Shown piece by piece: positions 33,700 to 49,900 of a stretch of DNA of 64,000 bases; position 1 is the first letter of the stretch, and each line of letters opens with the position of its first letter. This DNA is from Metridium senile. Lineage: Eukaryota > Cnidaria > Anthozoa > Actiniaria > Metridiidae. A model generated the notes under the pieces. That model saw only the letters and a list, made by a program, of their open reading frames with translations. It was not told the origin of the DNA and ran no database searches. Both the position numbers and the translations under genes were made by a program. Location of the stretch: positions 35,244,316 through 35,308,315 of the forward strand of contig OX459096.1 of NCBI GenBank assembly GCA_949775045.1, given 5' to 3'.

Positions 33700-36600
33700 T
33701 GCATTACACATACTTACACTCACAATTTTCTTTGAGGGGATTTATAGATTGAGAACCATAGTGGTCTGCCCTTATTATGTAAAGCCCATTGAAAAGATGT
33801 GAAATGTGTAAGCACGCATTACATACTATAGATATTATTGAATGTACATCCATATACAGTCGATTGCATTAAGGTTGTAGTACACATTTATACACATAAA
33901 AGATACATTTATGCTTAAATAACATAAAAGCATTAAATCAATAGTTACATTTTAAGGAATGCTATTATCGCATCCAAAGATACCCTTCATGTGAGTGGGC
34001 ATTGTGTTTTAGTAATATAAAGAAGGAAAACAGGCATGTATTGTAGTGTTCGTGTATAGTATATTATGCCATTAACTTTGATTATAGCGATAGGTACTTC
34101 CGTGAACATTTCCTTGAACCTCCAAAACAGTAAGCCCACGTTTGTAAACCAAGTGATGGTCAATTAAGCTAAAAATAACAAGGGATGACCACCATCAAAG
34201 TTATTAATGGGTTAGTCTACTTGGCACGATCGTGATTAAATATCAGTATACTGAAAATATTGTGTGCCACATAAAAAAGAAAAGATTGTAAGTAAAGGTG
34301 ACAGTAATGCATTAGCATTTCGCTTTTTTTTTGTGTTCTCATGTTTTTCAACAAAGGAATCGAGGCAGTACGTCAGACACATTTCAGTGTCAGTGCTTTT
34401 GCTATGGAAATTGAGTTTCTAGATTATTTTTTCTGTTTCGTTGTACAGGAAGGAACATTAGTTATCGATATCAAAGATATATGACTGTCCGATACAATTT
34501 AAAAAGTTAAAAAGGCTGAAAATTTGTGTGAGCAGAACCATTGCGTAGTTCAGTTTGCTTTTGTCGAGAAAAGGTTTGGTTTGAATTCGCTTTTTTGGCA
34601 TGACCTTTAAAATTATATCAGCTAGGTAAATACGAAAGCATACAACATGAACAAATTTTATAAATTGATATATAAGGAATACAAAAAGAAAAGAGAAAAA
34701 CTAGACGGATAGCATAGTTAGTACGTTTTCAAAAATAAGTAATTTTCTCTCTTTTTATGTTGTGAGGCGCTTACAACATTTAAAAAAGTTATCATATATT
34801 TTCCCGGTGGAGCGGGGAAGGGTATCGGACCTTGTTTTAAATAGGGTTGTGCCACCAGAGGTCTAAAACGTGCCCCTGTTCAAGACACTTAAATGAATAC
34901 CATATTCAAGACAATCCATTTACCATCGTAAACTAAGACAAATCGTACTCCGTGGGCGCTTTAGTACTTTAGTCAGTACCCTATCCAATACGTTACACAA
35001 AAACATGACACCTACGATCTTTTGCATCCAAAACCTGTTCAATTCACTTTGAGGGAAATGCAAACCTTGGTTAAGACAGCACGCACAAAGCCGAATAGTA
35101 AATATATACATGGTAGTACTCCTCTTCGGGATAATTATTAGTAGAAATCTTGGTCGACTTGGTCAACATTTTTAGCATACGATGTAAACAAATTCTTCGA
35201 TCTTTAACAAATGAACAAGTTGACCTTGGAACGGTCATGGCAAATCAAAGAATTATAGTACATCCATTAAATACCGGTTTCCAAATCAATACCTTTCGTT
35301 CAGTCTTCTTTGGGTACTTTCGCGTAACACCTCGTAAACCATATACCGTACGTTGTACAATGCGAAATTGACTTTTTAGTCGAAGGACTTTTAAATGATT
35401 TCCGTGCGGACTATTTGACTTTATTTCTTTCTGCTGAGCTGGTTGAAACACATTCACAGTATAATAATTCTCACAGTAAATAACCTGAGTTGAATCTAAT
35501 ACGTTTTATTCCTGAGTGCAGTCCTCTACCAAACATTCTTGTAAAATTCTTTTCAAAAAGGGTATATATATCTAAATATAAACTATGTCATATGTATCGC
35601 ACAAATGTAGCCAGAGCCTCTCCTTGAAGATAGAATTTTATTTAACATAAGTGGAAAATCAAACTTTATGTTGACTAAATGTCTTCTATTTGTGAAATTG
35701 TTGCTAAAACAGTACGTCTACAAGACAATTGGTTTTTCTTTTTTTGTATTTTCGCGAAAACATTTTCAATATGTTTGATAATAAAACATTGTAGCCCATT
35801 AATATAAAAAATGCTTTCAAAGTATTTTGGCCAAACGCAACTGAACAGTCAGTATCATAAAGATAAAGGCAAGGAAATGCTAAGCGATAAGATAGTTGCT
35901 CTTACCTCGTCAATATTTAGTTAATAGTAATCTAGATGGCTATGGACTATCTTTGTGATATAATCTCCGTCATTAAACCTAGTATGCAGTTAGTGTAATG
36001 ATGATTATCGGCTTCAATGACCAAAGAGCCCCGAGTCTATGATAAACTTTAGCAACATGGGTTGGATGATTTCTTCACTTAATAGGGTTTCAATGGGGCT
36101 TCTCAAAAACAAGAGGTCTAGTTCGAAAAAGGTTCAACTTTATCTCAATAGTATAAAAGGCTAATCGCTCTTTTAAGTCCAGCAAACTAATGGAAAAACA
36201 AGGAGAATCATATAAGAAAACGAATCAAAACAACTTGGAAAAATAAAAATCGAAAAACAAATCATTAGCACGCAATGCGAGATGTTATTTTTTCGGGTTC
36301 TATTTTTATTAACTGAATAAAAGCAACGCCCAAAAATCCAAATATTTTGAAAAAAATCCGTATTTGGCTGCTGCGTTTATAATGGTTGATCTTCGAGTTT
36401 CAATAACTACACCAAAATGTTTCAACTTTGCTTCTGATCTAGAAAAGCCAGACTTTGTTATGTGTGGTCAGACTTGAAGCTATCAATTATTTGCGCTCAA
36501 TTTAAATATATCAGCCATAAATTCCTAAGGGTTATATAATCACCAAAATAATTAATAAGATTTTAGGTGTAGCTGCAGGCTTTAACTTGAAAAAAAAAGA

Positions 36601-39600
36601 TCGACGCCATTCGTTTGCAGACAGTTTTTAAATAACTCTAAAATGCTGAAAGAAATGCAAAATTAAGGGGAAACAAATTTGTTGGCTATATCAAGTGATC
36701 AGGCGCCAAAGTTAAAAAGAATTTAATGATGAATTTAAGAAATGATTTACATACCTCTATAGCAAGTGTCCAACGATAAATTATATTTAGTGTAGTTGGA
36801 CAACTTCGGTGATGGTCAGTAAAGTTTTGTCGATCCTTTTCAGGAAATTCAAACGACATGAATGAGATAGGCCTTTGTTTAGACCATTATTTAATGGAAT
36901 CAAAATGTTTATTCAAAAGGAAATATCTAATTTGCATACGAATGTTTACAATTTTTATTGAACTGTGTCATGATGGCGAGTAGTTTGAAATAGATTAGAG
37001 GGTTTATATCAAATTTTTATTATTTGTATTTGTATTTTTAAGAATCGCTCAAATGTGAAAGATCATACTAATCTTACAAAAATAAACTGAATCTTTAGGA
37101 TTCAATAAAGATCATCCTTATTATGATTCCCATTTAAAACATTTTCGGTAATACAAAGCGGCCAAAATGCGTTCCCATATACGGCCAATATTAAGCAAGA
37201 AACTGTTATTTTTCCACTAACGTTAAAAGATCACCACGATAAGAATGCGGAAACTTGAAATGGTTACAAAATGTGAATGTAAAAACAATTAAAATCATTC
37301 TTACGAAAGTAGACAAAGGGATTGTCAAAAAGAAAAAAATCTAAAATAAGTAATATTATATTGTACTAGTAAAAAAATGTGTTTACCTTGTTGACTCGTA
37401 GATTTGAGGCCAGGATGAACCAAGACAATTGCTTGTAGTAAGCGTGTCTATCTTATTTACACTTTTTAATGGCTTTTTGCTTTTTGACAACCAATAAACA
37501 AGCTTAATTTCGAGGTTGATCATTCAAGTCAAGATGTTTGGTTTGTCCATGTAGTCTTGATAATGGATATCTATGAGCTACACAAATAGAAAACTCGCTA
37601 CTTATCGCAAAATAACCATTGAACAATCGAACAAAACATATTGAATTTGCTCAAAGCTGTGGTTGAAACGAGTATAGCTCGTTGACATTTGTACTAACAG
37701 CTTTGGACTGTAAAAGCACCGAACATCGGCTAAAGTAATTTCACGATTGCTGCTATTAATCCGATTAGTATCTCAGTTTGTTACAAACCTAGAAATAAAA
37801 CAAACCCGAAAAAGGGATTGACTTTGTAAATAACTGACCGATCAATTTAACAAAATCTAAACTATGATTATGATTCTTTTTAAAGGCTAGCTTTCATTGT
37901 TGCGCATATTTGGTCACAAATAGAACATTCTTGATTCAAACTAATATCGTGTCAAAGAAAAAATGGCATTGAAACGTACTTCCTCAAAATTTCAAAACAA
38001 ACATTTAATGGATGTGAATACACTTATGATAAACGAGGCCAAATATCTGTATTCTTGACGGCTAAAGTAAGCAAATAAAAGACATTCGCTGATATATCTC
38101 ACTCTTTTTGCAGACATTTTAATTGCGACATCATCCAACTAATCGGTTGCTCTTTTTATTTTGACGAGACTAAATTACTGCGCGAGACTTTTCCTCACGG
38201 GCCCGAAACATCTAGTACTCGAGCAGTACGATTGAATTACATAAACTGGTGTACCTCACTGAATCAATTACTCGCAAAAATACTTCTATGTGATATAGTT
38301 TTATTTTCGTCGAAAACCATCTAAAATCAAGGAACACCAAGAACTTTTGTTAAGTGATTAATTGAATTTCATAGGAAAGCTGACGAAGACAGGAGAACGA
38401 CTGACGCCACGATGGTCAGTGAAATGTATCATTAAAGCAAAACACAGAAAAGGAAAGAAAAACAAGAGAATCAATAAACAAGAAGAAAAAATGTTTTGAT
38501 AATCGAGAAAAATAAGAAGACGAACTGAAAGAGAAAAGTATGATCATTGTAATTGAATGTTTTTGTTCTTTTTCTTTACTTTAGGACTATTGACGGTGAA
38601 CCTCCACACAGGCAAACATAAATGTAATCTTAGCGGAAATTGAATTTCTTATATGCTTAAACAGGATAAAAAGACCAAATATTTACCCGCAATAAAGTAT
38701 CAAACGATGATGAATGGCGCCATTTACTGTGAACAGCGGTATGCGCTACGCATGCGTGTTTAGAACGAAAGATTTTAAATTGACAACTTAATAACATACT
38801 TTGTTGTAAAAAGAGGGAAACCACAAACCATCTGTTTCAAATAGTTTGTCAATTCATAAGGATATTGAGTTAAGGCGTACTATATTTTGAAATCCCACCT
38901 AATGCCAAATGCAGTAAAAAAAAAATATCCTTCGGGAACTTTGTAATGACTTTCAAAGCTGTTATGTACATGTCAGTACTTACATGAGGTAATGGCTCTT
39001 CTTCCCGGGTGCCGACGACTGACTAACTGCTAGTAAACATTAATCTTGGCCTAAATATGCCGACTGATTACAATGAACAAACAATGAAAGCCGGCTAATG
39101 AATGGTAATTGTTGAGACGAAACGATTCCAATTAAATATGTATCCGATGAGACAGTGTGAAACCCATCGTTTCGATTTGATATCATAAAATCAAAGACCA
39201 ATTTCAAAAGATGACCGCCACTAAAGTTCTATCCTGTTTGATTAACTCTCACATTATTTACCACTTAGTTTCTTTGGATGACACGCCCAATATTCAAAAA
39301 GTCTTTGTTTTGTTGACTTGCAATGAACAATAAATGTTGATTTCTGTAAAGTTTTCAGTAAAAAACCAGCTTGTTTAAAAAAGGATTCTAGCAAATTTAA
39401 TTAATCAATGTTCAAACAAGAGTTGCGTAGGACAAGTCGAAAAATTAATTACCATAGTAGAACAATGAAGAACCGAATATGGAAGCCGGCTTACCTTATG
39501 TATTTTGTTTATTTTCTTAAAAAATGGGGAAAGGATGGAGCTTTTCAAATCTATTGATAGGTTGTTTTTAGAAATCCAATAAGCCTTATAACTAGAATTT

Positions 39601-40770
39601 TCTTAGCTTTAGACGTATCCTTTTAGATAATCTGGTGCTGCCTAAATTTATCTAGTGATCAGTTAGACTCTAGTCTTTACCACTGAAAGGCTTTAGTACC
39701 ATTCTCTAAGAATATACGTAATGTGATAAAAGCTTTTGGGATTACTTCGTAACTCAATATTTCAATTATCTTGTTTAATTAACACCAGTAAATCGAACAA
39801 AAATTGAAAGTAACGGAAGCTCTTCGGAAAACAGAAGGAAAACAATATAATTTTAGGCATATAACGTTTCAAACCATTGTTACCATAGAAACAGAGGAAA
39901 ATGTTTCACGACAATAACATTTGCATTAGAGATACTGCCGGTTACCTGCATGGCCTATTTCAAGACAGAAAGGAATTGTGGGTACGTACTTAAGAAGGGA
40001 GCATTCCAATTGTAAATGCAAATAATTAAGCCTTCATCGTTAGATATCCACAATCCTTTTCACTGTTAGATTGACCTTTAGTTTTTGCAAGGAAATCTTT
40101 TAGAAGATCGGTTACTGTACAAGCGTAGGTGGCATATATGTAACTGGAAACAGTCAATGCAAAAAATGAATGAGAGACAACGCTTAAGGTGTTTTATGTT
40201 TAACCAGGATGTTTGGCTTTTCAGTAGTAAACTTCAAAATAAAAACAATAATAATTAATTGTACTGATGCAACATAAATGACCATTTACACAAACAAAGA
40301 ACGACAAATGAAAACAACTGATCCAAGTAGAGGAAACTAGAAATTGAGGTCTTCACCACGCCATGTAGATTATTGTTCACAGGCTTTGAAATATTGTGCT
40401 TTTAATGGAAAATAAAATACTGGATAATGCTGCAATGTTAGACATAGTGGTGTCATGATCTCATTCAATGATCTACATAGCCTATATCATATAGTTAGTA
40501 TTGTCACTGCTTCAAGATAATTTTATCCACAAAGTAATGCTAGATTAAACAGCATCGTCGATTTTTTATGAGATCCTGATTAGTAGATGAATTAATCAAA
40601 TAAAAAAATCGGCAAATTGGCAGTCGCTCCATGTCAGAAATGGCGACTACATGAACTAGCTAAATTGACACTGAGAATAACATGATCACTAGGTTACGAC
40701 TAATTAGGGTATATTAAAACAGGATGTCTATGCTTTATCTACCACGTGATCCTCCAAGTATTCATGTATC
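33700..40770. other. Long interval without recognisable genes or repeats
   Basis: About 7 kb with no coding frame that I trust and very few repeat signatures, in contrast to the rest of the window. Several strong minus-strand donor-like sites occur (CGAG|GTAAGAG near 35,907, AACAAG|GTAAAC near 37,386, CTCAT|GTAAGTAC near 38,985, ATAAG|GTAAGC near 39,495). They could belong to untranslated exons of the GPCR transcript or be chance. Confidence 0.4.
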
Positions 40771-40774
40771 ACTC

Positions 40775-40930
40775 GTGGAAACGAGCGAGTAAACTAGTAT
40801 AGGCTGTGTAGTATTTACATATTAGTCAATACAATAGAATTTGTAACACCGTAAAAAAAGATATTAAACCTTACCCTCCTTCATTTTTGCAATGATTGAA
40901 ACGTCAGTAAATGTAAGCATATATGATAAT
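40775..40930. repeat. Dispersed repeat with hammerhead-like boxes, copy at 40.8 kb
   Basis: Begins GGAAACGAGCGAGTAAACTA then GTATAGGCTGTG, followed by TTTGTAACACCGTAAAAAA. It ends with GATTGAAACGTCAGTAAATG, the 3' half of the ribozyme-like module. The 5' half (CTGANGA) is degraded. Confidence 0.6.
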
Positions 40931-43104
<2,174 letters not shown>

Positions 43105-43433
43105 AGGATAAACCTTACAGTTATCTGTAAATACAAGGGGTGCAATTGTTCTATTTTTTTTAATTATAGATAAAGGGTTATTCTTAGTCAACTACGTGTG
43201 CGAGTCTATTTTAATCAGCAAAAATCTAAAATTGCAGCTTAAGAAATATCCGGATAAAACCGGGACTGTTGAAGCCTGAGTGTCTACTACATCAAAGCTA
43301 TAACACGTACAATTGTGACCTACCGTGTAAACTCACTAACCATGTCATATGAACTAGTATTATATATAGAACTTCTGCAGTCGTTAAAATATAATTTCCA
43401 AGGCTTTGTTCTATTCTATTTATAATAATAATG

Positions 43434-43665
43434 TACATCTACTTGCAGTAAGGTTGTCATACAAAAATATACATTTGTTATAAAGAAAATAGAACATTTG
43501 TGATTTAGTATGATAGGAATTGATTAAAAGACACAAGAAGATCACTCAAGCTGAACTCTCTCTTTTGTCTTTTAATTAATTCCTTTCACACTAAATTACA
43601 AATGTTCTATTTTCTTTGTGACAAATGTTCTATTTTGTATGACAACCCTACTGCAAGTAGGTGTA
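43434..43665. mobile_element. Long-armed hairpin MITE
   Basis: TACATCTACTTGCAGTAAGG followed by TTGTCATACAAAA at the left is mirrored at the right (TTTTGTATGACAACCCTACT then GCAAGTAGGTGTA). The arms extend about 100 bases with small gaps, including a duplicated ACAAATGTTCTATTTT in the right arm. Non-coding. Confidence 0.65.
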
Positions 43666-43669
43666 AATA

Positions 43670-44217
43670 TGTTACATATACCAAGCGTCAATAATAATGT
43701 ACATATATATATAATATATACCAAGGACCAATAATAATGTACATATATAGATAATATATACCAAGGATCAATAATAATGTACATATATATAATACATACC
43801 AAGGATCAATAATAATGTACATATGTAATATATACCAAGGATCAATAATAATGTACATATATAATATATACCAAGGATCAATAATAATGTACATATATAA
43901 TATATACCAAGGATCAATAATAATGTACATATGTAATATATACCAAGGATCAATAATAATGTACATATATAATATATACCAAGGATCAATAATAATGTAC
44001 ATATATAATATATACCAAGGATCAATAATAATGTACATATGTAATATATACCAAGGATCAATAATATTGTTCATATATAATATATACCAAGGATCAATAA
44101 TAATGTACATATATAATATATACCAAGGATCAATAATAATGTATATATATAATACATACCAAGGATCAATAGTAATGTACATATATATAATATATACCAA
44201 GGACCAATAATAATGTA
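43670..44217. repeat. Minisatellite with 36-39-bp CCAAGGATCAATAATAATG units
   Basis: About 15 units of ATACCAAGGATCAATAATAA then TGTACATATATAATAT. Single stray units reappear at about 44,870, 44,915 and 45,320, so the array was probably longer and has been broken up by the hairpin elements at 44,218 and 44,761. Confidence 0.9.
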
Positions 44218-44438
44218 CACGTGTGTTTTTATATAATGTACCTATGGCAGTGTTTTATGGGGTATAAAGGTCATGCATGTGACCAAATTGGAATGCCCCG
44301 ATTGGACTAATATATTTAAAAAACTCATTAATAATTCATGAGCTATTAGTCCAATCGGGGCATTCCAATTTGTTCACATGCATGACCTTTATACCCCATA
44401 AAACACTGCCATAGGTACATTATATAAAAACACATGTG
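44218..44438. mobile_element. Near-perfect 221-bp palindrome (hairpin element)
   Basis: Arms of about 94 bases (44218-44311 and 44345-44438) match with only about three differences. They include CCTATGGCAGTGTTTTATGG, AAAGGTCATGCATGTGA and AATGCCCCGATTGGACTAAT. The loop is about 33 bases and AT-rich. It interrupts the minisatellite. Confidence 0.85.
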
Positions 44439-44760
44439 TCTTTATGATAAAGGTACGTGTGTCTTTATGATAAAGGTACGTGTGTCTTTATGTACCTATG
44501 ACACTTGTAAAGGTCTCAGTTTTAATCTCTCATCACTGACCTTTACTAGAGGCATCATCCGAAACAATGCTATCAAGCTCCCACTATATTATACACGACC
44601 TTTCTCAAATGTGGGATGCCAAATGTGGTGCTTAATGGTGCGTGGTGTGATATGAGCATGCGCAGTGTACCTTGCAAATAAAGTTTGTCTCCCAATTGGA
44701 CTTTTGTTCAAGAAACTTTTATAATTTAGTTTTGAATAAGTGTTGGAGTTTTTTAAGCTA
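44439..44760. repeat. Segment related to the insert at 56.0-56.3 kb
   Basis: Starts with three copies of GTGTCTTTATGATAAAGGTAC-like units. It then contains AAAGGTCTCAGTTTTAATCT and TGACCTTTACTAGAG, which recur in inverse orientation near 56,180-56,225 together with CATGCGCA words. It appears to be part of a composite non-autonomous element with the adjacent hairpins. Confidence 0.45.
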
Positions 44761-44857
44761 TATAAAAAACTCGCAGCACGTGTTTTATCAAGGATCAAAA
44801 ACCCTCGCTGCGCTCGGGTTTTTATCCTTGATAAAACACTGCTGCTCGTTTTTTATA
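44761..44857. mobile_element. Hairpin with GTGTTTTATCAAGGATCAAA arms
   Basis: TATAAAAAACTCGCAGCACG then TGTTTTATCAAGGAT is mirrored to GTTTTTTATA at the right, around CCCTCGCTGCGCTCGGGTTT. About 97 bases. The word GTTTTATCNNNGATAAAAC also occurs in the insert at 55.9 kb. Confidence 0.7.
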
Positions 44858-46140
44858 TACTACATAATATATACCAAGGATCAATAGTACTGCACATATA
44901 TAATATATACATGCAAGGATCAATAATAATGTATAATAATAATAATAACTTTAATATTTATATTGCGCATATTACATATGAATATGATCACATGCGCACA
45001 TATGTATATAATTATATAATAATCAATAATAATAATAATTTATTGAATTTGTACTAGCGTTATATAAAAATTATTCTATAACACTTCACATGTATACATA
45101 ATAATAAAAATTTATAGAAATAATACAATATATAAAAAACGATATAAATAAGATAATGTATAAATATAATATATTGTCTTGTAACAGTAAAAAATTTGAA
45201 AAAGAAATCATGAAAAACAAAACTCGAATATTTGGTATAAAACTATGAATTGTAGGCTTGCTTAAATAAAAGTGTCTTTAACAATTTCTTAAAAGTACTA
45301 GTGTTAATGTTTATATAACATATACCAAGGATCAAGTTATTGTTTAACAATAATTCCATTTAGTACGTGTTGGCAACTTTGTTTCAAAAAATAATCAAAA
45401 AATGAAAATGACAATGCACTTTTAAAACCTGTATTCCTGCGATTTATTGCACACATATATTTTTAGATAAGCTTTTCGTGTCACAATCATTTTTAATTAA
45501 CTAGTCCTCTTTTTACCACTTTAATATAATACTGATGTCAGCAAGTCACTGTGCAACTACTTGGAACTACTTTGTAAGCTAAGATTTATAATGTAAAATC
45601 AATTGAGTAGATCCATTTGTTACTGACACTGCAAAAACGACTAAGCAATAAATCTATGTGTTCTCAGAAATATTGAAGAGTATTTTTATTCAAAAGGGGA
45701 GTTAGAAATAAGTGCGTAACCGTATGTGAGTAGTTTGGATGGATCGTATTACTCAGTTTCAAGAGAGAGTATAACTACTACTACTACTAAAATATATTGC
45801 AGTCTTAGCTGCATTACTACTAAGTTCATAATGACGACAACATAAAGTCAAAATAGAAACGGAACAACTAAAATATTAACTTATTCGGCTACATAGGAAA
45901 TGAGAGTGAAAAACAAGCAAATCAGACAAAGCGATGAAACTTCTAGATAAATAGTTAATTATTTAAGTACGCAATAAACACATTATCGGTGTAAAGAATG
46001 AGAATGACATCAATACATGTTCATTGAGATCAGGGACGAATGTTTGGGATCATCCGGCGTTATCGTTATTAGTATTTTTACACAACCATCTCGCAGCCTT
46101 GAAATAATCAGTAAATAGACACAGAGAACAATAACATATC
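44858..46140. other. AT-rich spacer with ATA/ATT microsatellite pieces
   Basis: Contains short (AAT)n runs near 44,935 and 45,025 and stray minisatellite units. No coding frame is supported. Confidence 0.5.
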
Positions 46141-46141
46141 G

Positions 46142-46326
46142 ACGAAGGGCTAAAGCTTGAAACGTCAAAGCTGACTACCTAGCTAGGCTAACCTGCAAAG
46201 GTTATTGTAGATAGCCTACATCTACAATCAAGTTTTGATATTTATACATGTACAAATTGTAATCAGTGTAAAAATGATGCTAAATAAAAATATCTGTATC
46301 TATCTGTCAGTAAAGTTAAGTCAACA
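46142..46326 (+). repeat. Ribozyme-like repeat module interrupted by a retroposon 3' end
   Basis: GACGAAGGGCTAAAGCTTGA then AACGTCA (46142-46168) should run straight into CAGTAAAGTTAAGTCAAC as in other copies. Here about 140 bases are inserted at that point. The insert ends in AAATAAAAATATCTGTATCT and ATCTGT, a tail typical of short-repeat-ended LINE/SINE insertions, with CA duplicated at the junction. Confidence 0.5.
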
Positions 46327-46985
46327 TATGCATTTTTTACGGTGTTACAACTTTCATTCTATTACATATCGTTTATATATCAAACACTGACGCAGCCTAT
46401 ACTAGTTTACTTGCTAGTTTCTATTTTTTACGGTGTTACAAATGTCATTGTATTACCTATCGTTTATATCAAACACTGACGCAGCCTATACTAGTTTACT
46501 TGCTAGTTTCTATTTCTATTGTTTACAGTGTTACACATTTCATTATCAGTTTCCTGTCGTTTATATCAAACACCGACGCAGCCTATACTAGTTTACTTGC
46601 TAGTTTCTATTTCTATTGTTTACAGTGTTACACATTTCATTCTATTACCTATCGTTTATATCAAACACCGACGCAGCCTATACTAGTTTACTTGCTAGTT
46701 TCTATTTTTTACGGTGTTACAAATGTCATTGTATTACCTATCGTTTATATCAAAAAACTGACGCAGCCTATACTAGTTTACTTGCTAGTTTCTATTTTTT
46801 ACGGTGTTACAAATGTCATTGTATTACCTATCGTTTTTATATCAAACACTGACGCAGCCTATACTAGTTTACTTGCTAGTTTCTATTTCTATTGTTTACA
46901 GTGTTACACATTTCATTATATTTCCTATCGTTTATATCAAACACCGACTCAGCCTATACTAGTTTACTTGCTAGTTTTCATTTAT
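46327..46985 (+). repeat. Tandem array of the dispersed repeat, seven units of about 91-98 bp
   Basis: Units run TTTTTACGGTGTTACAAATG, TCATTGTATTACCTATCG, TTTATATCAAACACTGACGC and AGCCTATACTAGTTTACTTG. The same sequence occurs singly, in the other orientation, at 1,640, 17,015, 21,885 and 40,775. Sub-types differ at TTTTTTACGG versus TTGTTTACAG. Confidence 0.88.
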
Positions 46986-46989
46986 CGAA

Positions 46990-49900
46990 AACAAAAATAA
47001 CTTAAATACAAAGGTATAATAATGAAACAGCATAGTGACATTAATTCGAAACTGTTTACTAGTAAGAGGTATCATTATTATTGACTGACTCAGTGCAAAA
47101 ACTGACGTTGTGGAGGTACACATCCGCCCTCGATGTAATATATCAAAGTAATGCTCCGCCTCTTTACTTCATGATTTAATGCCATTTTGAACAACTTAGC
47201 GCATTTTAGTGTCCTGTTTTTTTAAGCCAACGTTTAAGTACAATTATTTCTTCTGGATGAAGGACACAAATAAGGTGCTTTTTTCGTTCATTGGCACATT
47301 GCAAATCTGCGATCGCGAGTTTTTGGAATGGGGCTTTTGAACCGGAATTGTCACTCACAACTGACAAGATAATGTGCAGCGTACACTGAAATTTCAGATT
47401 TTAAGCCTACTTCAAAAAAAAACAGAAGTATAAATGATTTATTGAAAAACGATAAATCTTTTCTTGATACTTGCAACATGCAGTGAACCATGGCCAAGCT
47501 TGTGATTAGTGAACTAGCGATTAATCTTTACAGTAAATGTAGGTAGCGTTAACATAATCCTTTCAAACAAGACACATAAAACATAAAAAGCTTGTATGCT
47601 AAAATAAGACACAATTATTAAAAATATTGCTTGGTAGGAAAGGTCATTCTCGTACCCAGACCCTACTCACTCTCCGGTTCGTACGCTCTGGAGTACACTG
47701 GGTACCAGAGGTTATTTTCTACTTGCTTTGGCGTTTGTAAATCTGACAGACTTATACAAATGAAAAATACAAATATACAAGAAACCCTCTCGGCTGTCCT
47801 TTTTCTTGCCTAACTAGCGCCTAGTCCCTCTCTAGTAGCAGCACAGGAAACCCAAATCCAAATTAGATCACAGAGACGCCTGTGGAGGAGGCTAGATCGA
47901 TCATTAGAATGTATATGATCTAAAAATGTCACGTTTTTACAACATGATATAAGTACGTTCTTCAATCACTTTCACCCTTAATCATTTGGAATTTTTATAA
48001 TAATGTAAAAGTTATTTTAATATATAATAAATAATAATAATATTTATATTCTTATTATATCATAGTTCACTAGAGCTAAGAAAATGCAATTGAAGCGTTC
48101 AATATCAATATCCGAATATTCACCGTTTACGGTTATTTTTGGAAATTTGACGTTACATACATTTACTGTAAATCTCGTTAGATCAAGGTAATTATAAGGA
48201 GTTGGGCGTAACGGCTCCCTGTGATTCAACATGGCGTCCAATTTCGAGAAAGTTTTGTTATGCATTGGGCTTGATATATCCAAAAAAAGATTTTAGATTT
48301 TAGATTTCTAGATTTACTTATTGATTTGTTTTACACATCATAGGTGTAGTGTTAAGAAACGGTAAGCGTTGGAAGGTTATTTATATTTCACCTTTTCATC
48401 ATACTGTCGAACTAGCCAGCGTACGAAATCATTAGAGTTTCTTGATAAATAACTGCAAATTGCCATACAAGATACACAATATATTTTATTGCAGAAATTA
48501 TGAAAGACAAAAATTTCATTAAGTAAACAACGTACTAATAGTCAGGCAATCGTGCAAAAAGATCCACGAATTATATATATGCGCCATTGGCGGCTTGATT
48601 AACACTTTTGTACTCTTCTAGTTAATATTTTTGTTCGGTCATTGTCACATTTGTACTGTTATTGCTACTTCTGGTTGCAAATACAGTATAATAAGGTATT
48701 TTTTTCGTGTAGTTATAGCTATATGTCAGGTGAGTGGGCCAAGGTATTGTGAAATTTCACGCAAAAGCGATTGATACTATCAGCTTGATAGACTACAATC
48801 ATTCGGCAGAAGCAGTATGGATGTGATAATACAAGTATGAAGTAAATAGATAATGAGAGGTCATCAAACAACAACGATTCATGTTACCTTAACCGTAAAA
48901 TACATTACTTCACGTACTTCACTCTAGAGACACAGGACAACCTTGTGTAGTCAACCCAGATGTGAAATACCAAAATAAACTGTAGCTCTAAAGTTTCCTT
49001 TCGATAGAAACGTTTTTGTATAGCTATGTTCTGATAACAAAGTAGTGTTCCGACAGACAAACTGACTATTTCTAGAATAAGACAAATAGATATACTATCA
49101 TAGCAGACTAACATACTAGACTGTTTGATATGTGATAAAATACCTTAACGACGAAGCCACTGTGTCAATTCTTCACTTGAATACCAGGTTGGACAGTGGA
49201 ATGGAGTGTAAAGTCACCTATACCAATCAAAATAGTATAAGTAAGTCGTTAATTTTTGTGTGAGCGTACAGTCACAAGCAAAGAACAAGCAAATGACAGA
49301 GGAGTGTCATATCAACCCTTCAAATGATCTGAGAAGATACGATAAGACTAAATTTACACTGTCTCATTAAGCTTGTCAATTAGAAAAGAGCCTATTCGCA
49401 ATAAGCAAGGCCCACAAATATTGTTTTTAGTTTATATAATTGGGGTCATTTTTTTAGTTCATTACTTTGACCCCTTTTATAGAAGGACTAATACGAGCTT
49501 TAGATTTATTTATTATTTTTTTGTTATTACATTAGTTCTGACAATCAACAACTTCCTTTTCAGTAAATGTTAGTATATTAACCGTTAGAAGAAAGACATC
49601 AATGTTTTGTAAAATAGGTTTACCTTGGTTTAGTGTTCTAATAAATATACGTAGAAAGTTGTGCCTCGATACCTGACGATTTATGGAATCCAATTTGATT
49701 GAAAGTATTTTGTTTTTGCTGTCAAAATTCAAGTTTTTTGTCTGTAAATTGTAAATAGTGAGTACAGGAATATTTTTATTTGTTAAATATCATATAAATT
49801 ATAGTAAAGACATTGGTCACATAGTAACATAGGACTTCGTGATAAATGTCATTTGAAAACAGATTCTGTGAGTAATGGTCGCTTTAGGCTTTTTGTAAAA

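Noticed and set aside
46500..47000. 166-codon frame over the 46 kb array
   Set aside because: It is a translation of the 95-bp tandem repeat unit and shows the same peptide repeated.
48044..48283. Minus-strand frame of 79 codons
   Set aside because: It does not begin with ATG at its open end, has no recognisable domain and no supporting splice or promoter signals.
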